A stretch of DNA of 64,000 nucleotides, taken from Pollenia angustigena. Taxonomy: Eukaryota; Arthropoda; Insecta; Diptera; Polleniidae. The notes under the pieces were generated by a model that saw only the letters and a program-made list of their open reading frames with translations, did not search any database and was not told the origin of the DNA. The position numbers and the translations under genes were made by a program. Where the stretch lies: the NCBI GenBank assembly GCA_930367215.1, contig OV884058.1, positions 219,956,208-220,020,207 of the forward strand, written 5' to 3'. This document shows positions 55,360 to 64,000 of the stretch, in pieces (positions within the stretch are counted from its first letter, which is position 1; the number at the start of each line of letters is the position of its first letter).

Positions 55360-56314
55360 CAGGGCTGCCAGATTTGACGATTTATCGTCATTTTGACGAT
55401 TTTTTTGTTTCGGAATTAGCAAATTGCCGATTTGCTGATTTTTTTCTAAAACGTGACGATTTTTTTTGTTCTCAAAATTCTGAATAAAACACTAAATTTT
55501 CTGACACGTTCTTTTTTTTATTTTAGAGTGTTTAACAGCCGTACCTCAACAAGAGCGGAAGGCGGAACGTCTTCTTTCGCTTAGCTCTTATGCCATACCA
55601 AAGCAAGGGCGTCAACGTTGTGTCACGAACAGTAGTAATAGATTGACCAAAAAAAAGCCAAATTGCCATTATTAATTAGCAAAAGCGGCAAACTTCACTA
55701 TTAAACGAGCTGTCAAAATCGGGGTTTCCAATTGCAAAGCATTGATGCCGCTCTGTTTAGTCTAGAGAAAATCTTTAAATAATTATGTTCAGAATACAAA
55801 AACAACAATGTTACACTTTGTTTATCTTTCGAAAAGCCATCATCGAATGAACTTTTTACGACTCTCTGTATAAACCATATTTTAAACAATTATACGGCGA
55901 ACATTTCACGGGTGGTAAGACTTATACTTGAGTCTCATATGATTATTGACATCAAAGACTGGTTAGATAATCTTTACCCATGTCTTAAACGATTGAAAAA
56001 GCGCCTTTCGCTGTGCTATGGAAGAATCTCAGTCGTGTTACAGTTTTTCCCGTGTGAGGAATATTTTACAATTAAAAAATGTGGTCATCAACGATCAAAG
56101 ACGCTCTTCATGAGACTCCCTGCTAGCTGGGTATAAAGTAATTATGTTTTTGTTTGAATGTTTTTCTTCACAAAGATCGAACAAAAACTGTTTAAAAAAA
56201 ACTAAATATTAAGTTGTCCGATTTTTTTTGACGATTTTTCGAAACATAAAGACGATTTTTTTATTTATTCTCAGGAAATTGACGATTTCTTCACAAATTT
56301 ATCTGGCAGCCCGG
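55360..56314. mobile_element. hAT-like relic, GACGATTT subterminal words
   Basis: The left end is CAGGGCTGCCAGATTTGACG; the right end, inverted, CCGGGCTGCCAGATAAATTT. Subterminal 'GACGATTTTTT' words are on both sides. The flanks GTGCGAAG and GAGAAAGG agree at 5 of 8 positions only. No transposase recognised; the frame at 55912-56136 is unassigned. Confidence 0.65.
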
Positions 56315-56319
56315 GAGAA

Positions 56320-56985
56320 AGGACTCATTAGGATCAATGAAATGACAAACTGCCATTAAATGAAGTCAAAGTAAGAGAATATTATTATTCACTTACCCGT
56401 TACACATGCTAGTTACACTTTTATTACATTCCGCCCATTGTTTACAGAAGAACTCTCAATTATAAGACACCAGCATCGCGCACGATCTGTTTTTCGTAAT
56501 CATTTTACTTAAAATTTTTTATATATTTAATAAAATAATTTAAACAAATAGAATATGGGAATTTTGGCTTCTTATTTTACTTTTTAAACATGAAAATAAT
56601 GTTAATGATACACAACATGACACATAAAAATTGATAAAATTTTATGATGGCGTTCGTTATTGGATTGATGTAACTTTCATGCCTCATTGATGCCTACTGT
56701 AATAATATTGATGTCACAATTCAGATGTTAGGGCAACATCAATATGAAGATGCGTTTTTCAATAAGTTTACGGAAGCCGCAAGTTTGCTGAACTTAAAAT
56801 AGCTCCTGGACTGGTTATAAAAAAAAATTCTTGCCAATTTTTTCCAATTAAACTATTATTCAAAAATATATTAAGTTTTAATTAAAATTTTATTCAAGGT
56901 AATTAAACTTTTACTTATATCAATAACATCACTGCAGAAAATGTTGTTAATTTAAAAAAATATTTAATTAAAACTATTAATTTCT
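56320..56985. other. unassigned AT-rich DNA
   Basis: 'ATAAGACACCAGCATCGCGC' resembles motifs near 22905 and 55197. No gene. Confidence 0.35.
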
Positions 56986-56989
56986 TTAA

Positions 56990-57584
56990 GGCGACCGTAT
57001 ACGACATGTTTTTGTCATCTGACATGTCAAATTTCCCACTGCAAAATATATACATGTCGTGTGATACCTTTTTAACTTTGCTTCTGTAAAAGTCAAAAAA
57101 ATTTCAATTAGAACGTGCTCTATTTTCTTCTGACAAACCATCTGACATCAGAAATCTATGCCGAGAAGAAACCGGCAGCGACGTTCACTATTGACGGAAC
57201 CATTAGCCGGCTGCAGTTAATATTTTAAAATACCGCGATATGTATGATCATCGCACCATTGAATAGAGTTTATGAAAATATATACATAAAAACCGTTTAA
57301 TTATAAAAATCTAAATTATTATCTTTAAAATAAAAGAAAACAATTTAAGATGGCTAAATTATTTAGAGGCGCAAATAAATATTTTCGTGGCGGCATTTTT
57401 ATTTTGGATTTTGCAATAACTATGCGAAAAAAACAGAGACAATGTCAGAAGCAAATTACATGTACGTTTGTGACCGAATATTATAAACCTTCTGTAAAAC
57501 AGCAATTTTCACAGATATGCACAATTACATGTGACTTGAAAAGTTGACAAGTCAGATGTAAAAAACATGTCGTCTACATGCACC
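56990..57584. mobile_element. 595-bp element with ~40-bp inverted ends
   Basis: The left end reads GGCGACCGTATACGACATGT; the inverted right end GGTGCATGTAGACGACATGT. Both go on with T-rich sequence and 'CATCTGAC(A/T)TGTCAA'. The left arm holds a second 'ACATGTCGTGTGATAC'. No clear target duplication. The short frame 57350-57547 has no family match. Confidence 0.7.
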
Positions 57585-57589
57585 TTTGT

Positions 57590-59120
57590 TGGTGAAAATC
57601 TAATTAATTTTTTAATTAATAATAACTAGTATTGTGGTTATTTTTGTTGAACTGTTTATGGTTTTTATACCCTTCAACACAGGTGGTGAAAGGGGTATAT
57701 ATAAGTTTGTCATTGCGTTTGTAATTTCTATATTACTGATGTTAGACCCTATAAAGTATATATATTCTGGGTCCTTATGAGGAGCGAAGTTGTTTTAACG
57801 ATGTCCGTCTATCCGTCTGTCCGTTGAAATGGATTTTCAGAAGACCCCATATATGATGGGGGCCAGGTTATTATACATTTATGTCACATATGATCCGGAA
57901 TTGTTTGCTATTGAAATTCAGCAAGATCGGTCCACAAATGGCTGGTATATGAGTAAAAAACCAAGACTGCCTCAAATTTTTTCCTTTAAAGGTCCAATAA
58001 GACGTGACATTACCATCAACACTGTATTACCAAAACGACATAAACATCAGAGAACGGCTTTGTGCAATTGCAAAAAAATCGCATTAAATGAACAGCAACA
58101 AATACACTCGCTTGCGGTCATACAATCAAACTTGCGCAACCGCAAACATCGCTGCTGGTTTGCAGTCATTCAAATAATACACATCGTGCATTGTTATTTA
58201 TTCCATCGTTTAGCTTCGTTTGTCAATTAAGATGTTTGTGTGTTCGTTCCGACAATGATTGTTTTGACAAAGAAAAAAGCCAGAAAAAGCCAGAAATCAA
58301 GCATTATTACTCATGTAGACATTCAACAGTTACTATGTAGTACAAGAAAAAAAAAAAAAAAAAAAAAAAATTAAATGAAACTAAACTAAACGCACATATG
58401 AAGGTACAAACAATTTCCATAGAAACAGAATACTTTTTTTTATCATCTTAAAAAGTACAGTAGTTCTGTATGTACAATGTATTCTTGTTATTGTTGTATT
58501 TATTGTTGTTAATTTTAACAAAGCGTTTCATCGAGTGGTGTATTGTTGTTACTGTTAACAAAGCGTCTCATCGAGTGGACAAAAGAATCCAAAAGTATAA
58601 GAATGTGTGCCTTTTGAATTTACACAAATAAGTTATATTGCGTGCGCAACAAAAATGCAAACAAGGCACTTTCAATAAAAAACGAATACATGCAAAAATG
58701 AAATGTGTATGAAACGATATAAAAATTACCAACGTTGAACTTTGTTTTGCAGGCAAAGAGTGAATGTAAATTTGAGCGTATGCATAAATCAAGAAAAATT
58801 GTGATTTTGCAGTTCTCTGATAAACATGGAAATTAATTAAAATTTATTGATAATTTTTCATTCTTGACTGCCGTGGGGCTCGAACTCAGGCTTTCACGGA
58901 CAGGTTACCCGTACATGTTTCAATTTTAACCACTCAATATCTTCAGAGGGTTTTGCCTTTTAACACTCACAGCCATTGACGACTACTGGCAGTCAATAGT
59001 CAACAATCAATCTTTAAACCAAATTGTATTAAACCTTTGGTAGATGGAAATTTGCTTTGAATGATTTTAAAATAAAATCACAAATTTTTTAATTGAAATT
59101 TATTTTTATTTTTTCTGTGT
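57590..59120. repeat. interspersed repeat with tRNA-like tail, second copy
   Basis: 57600-57660 and 58820-59020 together match 820-1061 plus 4664-4800. It has no insertion at the place of the 1062-4659 transposon, so it acts as the empty site. The middle (57662-58815) is foreign: the fly-type repeat and AT-rich DNA with a poly(A) run at 58344-58371 and a short 'AAAGCG(T)TTCATCGAGTGG' duplication at 58520-58580. Confidence 0.7.
57662..58000 (+). repeat. fly-type interspersed repeat, uninterrupted copy
   Basis: 'ATACCCTTCAACACAGG', 'GTGAAAGGGGTATATATA', 'CTATAAAGTATATATATTCT' and 'GATGTCCGTCTATCCG' match 28492-28677, and 'CATTTATGTCACATATGATC' onward matches 31985-32090. The frame 57829-58230 is a chance reading through it. 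Confidence 0.8.
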
Positions 59121-59279
59121 AGTGCGGTTCTTGCAGTTTAAAGGGATGTGTAAGAAAAAGAAGATTTCTGCCAGTATGAATGAAGTTCGGACTAATGGAT
59201 TTTGGTGTGTGGTTAAAAATCGGATTAATTATATGCTCCGGGAAGTCATACAGTAGTATTGCCATCTGTTTGCTGGTTG

Positions 59280-60429
59280 CAGTGTTGCCAATTTAGCCAT
59301 TTAGTGGCTAGATTTAGCCATTTTTCACCCTGTTTAGCCATTAAAAAATGAGTTTAGCCATTAGCCATTTTTTTTTGCCATTTTTCAACTTGCTTAGCCA
59401 AAACATTTTTTTAACGTTTTTCTTTTAAAAAAATAATTTTATTTTATTATAAAAATTTATAAAAGTAAAATAAACATTTTGAACAATTAAAACGCCTTAA
59501 ATTTAAATCACAACTTTTACAAATGTTGAAAATCGCTAGAAACTATGACGCTGTAACATCTTTCAAAATAAAAGAACAGTATTCCACTATTAAATTTATA
59601 AAATGAATCAACACAAACATCGCGGTTTCTTTCTGGTTGCAAGTATTTCAATAAAGGGATGCAGGCGGTAACAATTGTTTTAGAAATTTCAGAATAGACT
59701 ATAAAGTTGCTCTCACTTCCATGGTATAATGCTGAAGTAGAGAGGGTGTTTAGCCAAGTAAACATCGTTAAAAGTAATTTAGGAAATAGGTTGCATTTAG
59801 CAACCGTTAATTCGATTTTATCAATTAGGTAAATATTTTTACCATAACAATACAATATTTATACCACCACCACAATAGTGGAGATGGAACTATGCGTTTG
59901 TGCTGATGTCTGTACCACCTTAAAATATTGGTCCTTCGCCGACCTTTACGTATACCGATTGACGTGGAATCACTTTCTGAGTCGAATTTACGATGTTTGT
60001 CCGGCTGGCTGGCTGTCCATGTAAACCTTGTGCGCAAAGTACAGGTCGCAATTTAGAGATTATTTGATAAAATTTGGAACAAAGGTTCTAATGTGGTGTA
60101 GGGCATCATAAAGTCGGGTTTAACCGACTATACTTTCTAACTTTTTTTTTATTGTAGATCTGGACTCAAAAGGTTGGGTAAATGTTGTCGTGATAATGAT
60201 TTACCTTTGAATTATTTAAAACTTATGATTATTTGAAACTAACGAGTGATTCCTATGAGATGAACAATAACGACATCGAATTTTTCGATGATGTAATTCT
60301 TTAATATAAATTTATTTTAATATTAATTTACGTATATTCTTATTTAACAAATTAGTCTTAGCTCACAATTTCATCGTAAATTTTTTCGTAAATTTAGCCA
60401 TTTTTGGTCACCAAGTTTTGGCAACACTG
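59280..60429 (+). mobile_element. hAT element, perfect 8-bp duplication
   Basis: The duplication GCTGGTTG lies at 59272-59279 and 60430-60437. The ends are CAGTGTTGCCAATTTAGCC and TTTTGGCAACACTG. Same family as 7937-9068, opposite orientation. It contains the GTCGGTC repeat (59850-60150 inverted) and a transposase C-terminal remnant. Confidence 0.92.
59690..59828 (+). pseudogene. hAT transposase C-terminal remnant
   Basis: The plus strand reads YNAEVERVFSQVNIVKSNLG then NRLHLATVNSILSIR and stops. This is the hAT dimerisation domain (family pattern 'S.A..ERVFS..N..K...RNRL'). The rest of the transposase is not readable, because most of it was replaced or lost and the GTCGGTC repeat lies directly behind. 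The minus-strand open frame 59517-59855 is the shadow of this piece. Confidence 0.8.
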
Positions 60430-60437
60430 GCTGGTTG

Positions 60438-61474
60438 CAAAGTTAAAATTACTCGAGTTTTGAAAACTTTTTTCAAAATTTACAATTAAAGTAACTAATT
60501 TAAAAAAAAATCAATAGATCTACTAGAAAAACGCCGATTACAAAAATATTGGAAATCTAATCGAAAAATAGAATATAAAAAAAAAAAAAAAATTTATAAC
60601 AATTTGACAAATAAGAATTTCATGGTTTTCGCTTTTAACAATTAAAAAATATAATTTAAACAATTAAAATCACATTAAAATAAAAATTAATTTATGTATG
60701 TATGTGCATATATATGTATTAATAAAATATTAAAAAAAGATCAACAAAATTTGAGATTTAAACTTTTATGAAATCAAAGTTCAAATATCCAATTAGTCTT
60801 TGGAAATCCGCTGTAAAGTTCAATTTCAAAAACTGACAATACAATTGAATTATGTAAATGTGTTATTGAAGTTGTTGCTATTGTTTGTTTCAAAAACGAA
60901 AAAAAAACAAACATGTCATTTCTTTTGTTTTGGCAGTGTAGTAATTATTGTAGTAATTTTAATTCAAAACAAACATTTTTATTAAGTGTTGACAATTAAT
61001 TGACACATCATCATCAACCATTTTCATTCAGTTGGTTTTTTTTTAATTTTTACACAACGAAAATCGTTGACAATAAAAGCAACAACAACAAAAACAAACA
61101 GAAAACGGTGCTGCTTTATTGTAAACAACAGAACATTGAAAAAATATTGACAGCGAGCCGTTGAACGGAGTATGAGAGTGGATAAAGTATTCGTTTAATA
61201 CAAAAACGTATCAAATTATTCAGTTGCAGTTTAATTTTAATTTTCCGTTTATTATGTTTATTCTTTATTATTTTAATTTTTATTTTTTTTTTTTAATTTT
61301 TTTCTTTTGAATAAAACGACATTTCCGCATTACTTAAATCGTTTAAAACAAAAAACAAACAATCATGTGGGGTATTCATATGTTGATGAGTGTGAAGGTA
61401 TTTATTTGCTCTTATTAGCTACATGTCAATATGTAATACAATAACAAAAATAGTGCTTAACGAGAAGAAGACTG
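60438..61474. other. AT-rich DNA, no gene
   Basis: Long A/T runs, for example 60578-60592 and 61286-61298, plus CAA repeats near 61080-61095. No supported frame. Confidence 0.4.
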
Positions 61475-61482
61475 TCGGCAAT

Positions 61483-62597
61483 CAGTGTTACCGTCGGATA
61501 TTTAAAAAAAGCACCAAAAAAGGGGATATCTACAAAAAATTGGCACCAAAAAGAGGATTTAAAAAAAAATTAGCACATCTTTTAAAATTAATATAAGTAC
61601 ACCACATTATGCATTTTTTACTTATTTTTCTATTTATTCTTAATTTAAATGGTATAAAAACATAACAAAAAACATTGTATAGTAATTATATGCACTAAAA
61701 AAATAATTGATCGTATTACAATAGACATGTAAAAACTAAAATAAATATTTGTCTGGAGAAGTAATTTTTAAAAAATATTTACTTAAATGTTGTGGGAATT
61801 CAAAAACGTTAAACTTGTTTTCTGCCAAAACATGTTTTTTGGATCATGACATTGTTGCAGCGAATAGAAGATATTTATGTAATGTGTTTTATAAATACAT
61901 TTATTAATATATTTCTTGTACTTTTCCTTCTGAATCCATGTTCCAATTTCACGCCAAAAATCTTCAGCATTCGAAATTTTAAATATGTGTTCATAATTCG
62001 TGTTATTTACTTTACTCTCTTGAAGTTTAAATTCATGTATAAATGCATCTGGATTAGTTATAATATCTTTAAGCTCTGAAACTAATTCGAAATAGTTTAT
62101 ATCTTCATTAGACACTATAAATAATGGGTCTAAATACAATATATTGAGCTTTTTGTTTTTTATATCAATTCTTGTTATCAATTCTATACACAATTTTTTC
62201 TGCTTCACGACCAATATATGTGAGATATCTCCCCCCCCCCCCCCTATTCATAATTAATAAAACAGGTTAATAGAAAGTTTATTCAATCGATTTTCAGCTA
62301 ACCACGCATGACAAGAAAAAAATTCTTATAAAAGTGTATTTTCTTAAGCATTTTGTGGCGGTTGAAAAAGACTTGAACCCAACAAGGACTCTTATTTCTT
62401 AGCATAAATTAAAGCTGGGAGTTATAATAAAACAGAAAGAAAAAAAGTATCTTTTCCTAACGTAGAAAGTATCACAAAAGTGGCAAGAATCACAAAAAGT
62501 ACCACATTTGGGTGCATTTTGTAAAAGTGGCCAAATAGTATCCAAGCAGCCGAAAAAGTGGCAAATTGCCACTTTAGTGGCACCAACGGTAACGCTG
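61483..62597 (-). mobile_element. hAT element, perfect 8-bp duplication
   Basis: The duplication TCGGCAAT lies at 61475-61482 and 62598-62605. The ends are CAGTGTTACCGTCGG and, inverted, CAGCGTTACCGTTGGTGCCA. Subterminal words 'AAAAGTGGCA' and 'GCACCAAAAA' occur. It holds one coding remnant on the minus strand and a run of C at 62231-62243. Confidence 0.92.
61783..62214 (-). pseudogene. probable hAT transposase fragment
   Basis: 143 codons open on the minus strand. The reading LVSELKDIITNPDAFIHEFK, then HIFKISNAEDFWREIGTWIQ resembles the linker and 'FW.EI' segment before the hAT C-terminal domain, but the dimerisation motif itself is not readable. The frame has no clear start; the poly(C) run just upstream on this strand marks a break. 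Assignment rests on weak motifs and on its place inside a hAT element. Confidence 0.4.
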
Positions 62598-62605
62598 TCG
62601 GCAAT

Positions 62606-63430
62606 CTATCTCTGTTATGGTTCGGTCATATTGTGCAAATAAGTATTAGACGATATAAGAGTAACCGCTTTTTTTTTGTCAAATATTTGATCGATCTTAC
62701 AAAAGCCATCACAAATGTTTTTAATTAAATTTTTCTTAAATTCTCTTATTTTTTTTTTTAATTAACGATTGTTTAAATTGTCGCTAGTATTTTGTTTAAC
62801 AGTTTAGTCACATTGTGCAAAAATTAGAGAAAATAAATGTAACCATGACGAAAAAGTTACAAATTAGTTTGATCATACAATTATAATAAAATAATTATTG
62901 TAATTACAGAAAACGTTAAAATTGCTTAAAAAAAAAAAACAACTGCATAAACGATAACTTGGATTAAGTAAACTTTATAGTTTTTTTTATAGCCACACCA
63001 CCAAAGTGAAGAGGGTATTTGGCGCTTGAGCTGATGCTTGTGACATATAATAAATGTTTGTTCTAGACTTTTTTTTTTTTTGGTGTACCCAGTACCCATG
63101 TTCTGTAACTTTAGCGAGAACTTCTTGCATCGAAAAGATGTGAAACAAAATATGAAAAAAATTTGTGTCTGTAACTCATGTCGAAAACTATCAAAAGAGA
63201 TTATGTCGTTACGTTTCACTCGAAGCCGATGTGACATTGCAGACGTTCAGAAAGCCAGTACCACATATCGTCGACGGCGACCAAAATTTACCAAAATGGA
63301 AAATTTTTCAACGACAGCGTCGAAAAAACAACCGTCGGCTATACCAAATTGTGTAAAGAATGACTTTAATGTTTGATGTTTGCAAACGAGCTTTGAAGAC
63401 ATTCGTATCTTCTATCTATATATATAAAAC
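62606..63430. other. unassigned; part of the GTCGGTC repeat end
   Basis: 'CACACCACCAAAGTGAAGAG' at 62993 resembles the inverted end of the GTCGGTC repeat. The frame 63080-63376 (CNFSENFLHRKDVKQNMKKI, CVCNSCRKLSKEIM, then Arg-rich) has several Cys and a normal amino-acid mix but no family that I recognise; low support as a gene. Confidence 0.3.
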
Positions 63431-63432
63431 AG

Positions 63433-63553
63433 GATGTTTGTATGTATGTATGTATGTGTGTATGTATGTATGTATGTATGTATGTATGTAGGTATGTATG
63501 TATGTATGTATGTATGTAAGTATGTATGTATGTATGTATGCATGTATGTATGT
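63433..63553 (+). repeat. ATGT microsatellite
   Basis: About 30 TATG/ATGT units with few changes. Open frames on both strands ('MYVCMYVC', 'IHTYIHTY') come from the repeat only. The third TA element begins right after it, in a TA of the microsatellite. Confidence 0.97.
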
Positions 63554-63554
63554 A

Positions 63555-64000
63555 CACTGAAAGAAAAATGCTTCATATATTTAATGAATCATTTTCATAA
63601 AAAAGTTTTCCTTGGGTAAATGAAAATTTTCATTGTCTAAATGGAATTTCATAGGATTGATGAAGTATTTTCGTTAAAATCGCTTCATTAGATTTCGTAA
63701 TTACGTTAAAAATTTTCATTGGATATATGAAAACTTAAGTTTGTCCAAGTTAAACAAAAAATTTTAATTGGGAACTTAAAAAAACAATATACAAACATAA
63801 CTATATTCATAAATTAATACAAAATTATAGTTTCCTTAAAAAAATTTTTAATTGTTATTTAAAAAATGTAAGATTTAATAACTTCATACATCTAATGTTA
63901 CATGTATGCCATTAAATTTATGAAATCAAAAAATTTTTTTATAAAAGCAACATATTTCAATAATTGCCTTCATAAATTTAAATTTTCATTATGACAATAA
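63555..64000. mobile_element. TA-inserting element, copy 3, cut by window end
   Basis: It starts CACTGAAAGAAAAATG after TA (63553-63554) and follows the inverse of the right half of copies 1 and 2 ('GCTTCATATATTTAATGAAT', 'TTACGTTAAAAATTTTCATT'). The window ends before the tRNA-like core. Confidence 0.9.

Noticed and set aside
56990..57584. piggyBac assignment from the nearby TTTAA
   Set aside because: TTAA is on the left side only; the class is left open.
57829..58230. 133-codon frame
   Set aside because: It reads through a non-coding fly-type repeat that is not open in the other copy.
63366..63619. Open frames 'IHTYIHTY' and 'MYVCMYVC'
   Set aside because: They come from the ATGT microsatellite.

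Overview
This is a eukaryotic, strongly AT-rich window that looks like fly (dipteran, probably muscomorph or calyptrate) chromosomal DNA. That is an inference. It rests on the dense nested Tc1/mariner, hAT, Harbinger, piggyBac, foldback and Jockey/RNase-H-type LINE relics, and on copies of a repeat (57662-58000 and 28492-28677 plus 31978-32440) whose 'GGGTATAT...CTATAAAGTATATATATTC...GATGTCCGTCTGTCCG' layout is familiar from fly genomes. I found no convincing host exon, rRNA or functional tRNA. Almost every recognisable coding stretch belongs to a decayed mobile element. The window is best read as intergenic or giant-intron DNA built by layered transposition.

Layout. 1-515: near-identical copy of the middle of a foldback element further on. 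820-4800: an interspersed repeat with a tRNA-like tail, split by a DNA transposon (1062-4659; 4-bp duplication ATTT) that carries a DUF7869-type gene on the minus strand; that gene is itself split by a 5'-truncated LINE (1846-3736; 13-bp duplication). 5389-7828: a foldback element with long inverted arms and a 9-bp duplication. 7937-10135: a mariner relic with a hAT element in its 5' part and a retroposon-like 109-bp tract in its coding region. 10611-11696: another mariner between 103-bp direct repeats. 13.1-15.2 kb: two LINE fragments and a deleted relative of the DUF7869 transposon. 17-18.2 kb: ~400-bp tandem repeat. 19-21 kb: two copies of a 940-bp TA-inserting element with tRNA-like cores, nested in an older repeat. 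21.2-27 kb: Jockey LINE, piggyBac-like MITE, and a hAT transposase pseudogene split by a 614-bp palindrome. 28.5-32.4 kb: a Tc1/mariner-like element with two nested MITEs, all inside the fly repeat. 33.9-38.9 kb: hAT-like relic with MITE, an inverted repeat combined with a tandem duplication, and a full-length mariner relic. 40-41.3 kb: a double-inverted (A-B-A'-B') hAT-like element. 42.4-49 kb: LINE, mariner relics, a hAT element that split a MITE, and a Harbinger MITE in a tandem-repeat element. 50-57.6 kb: MITEs, a LINE with RNase H, a hAT relic. 57.6-64 kb: repeat copies that act as empty sites for earlier insertions, two hAT elements with perfect 8-bp duplications, an ATGT microsatellite and a third TA-element copy cut by the window edge.

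The most interesting item is the 1062-4659 transposon. It has matching ends (CGTCAGCTCA), a 4-bp duplication confirmed by a related uninterrupted copy at ~58.9 kb, and an internally deleted relative at 14393-15232. Its only coding content is a DUF7869 domain, which makes that poorly understood domain a candidate transposase. All coordinates and alignments were made by eye; no searches were run.
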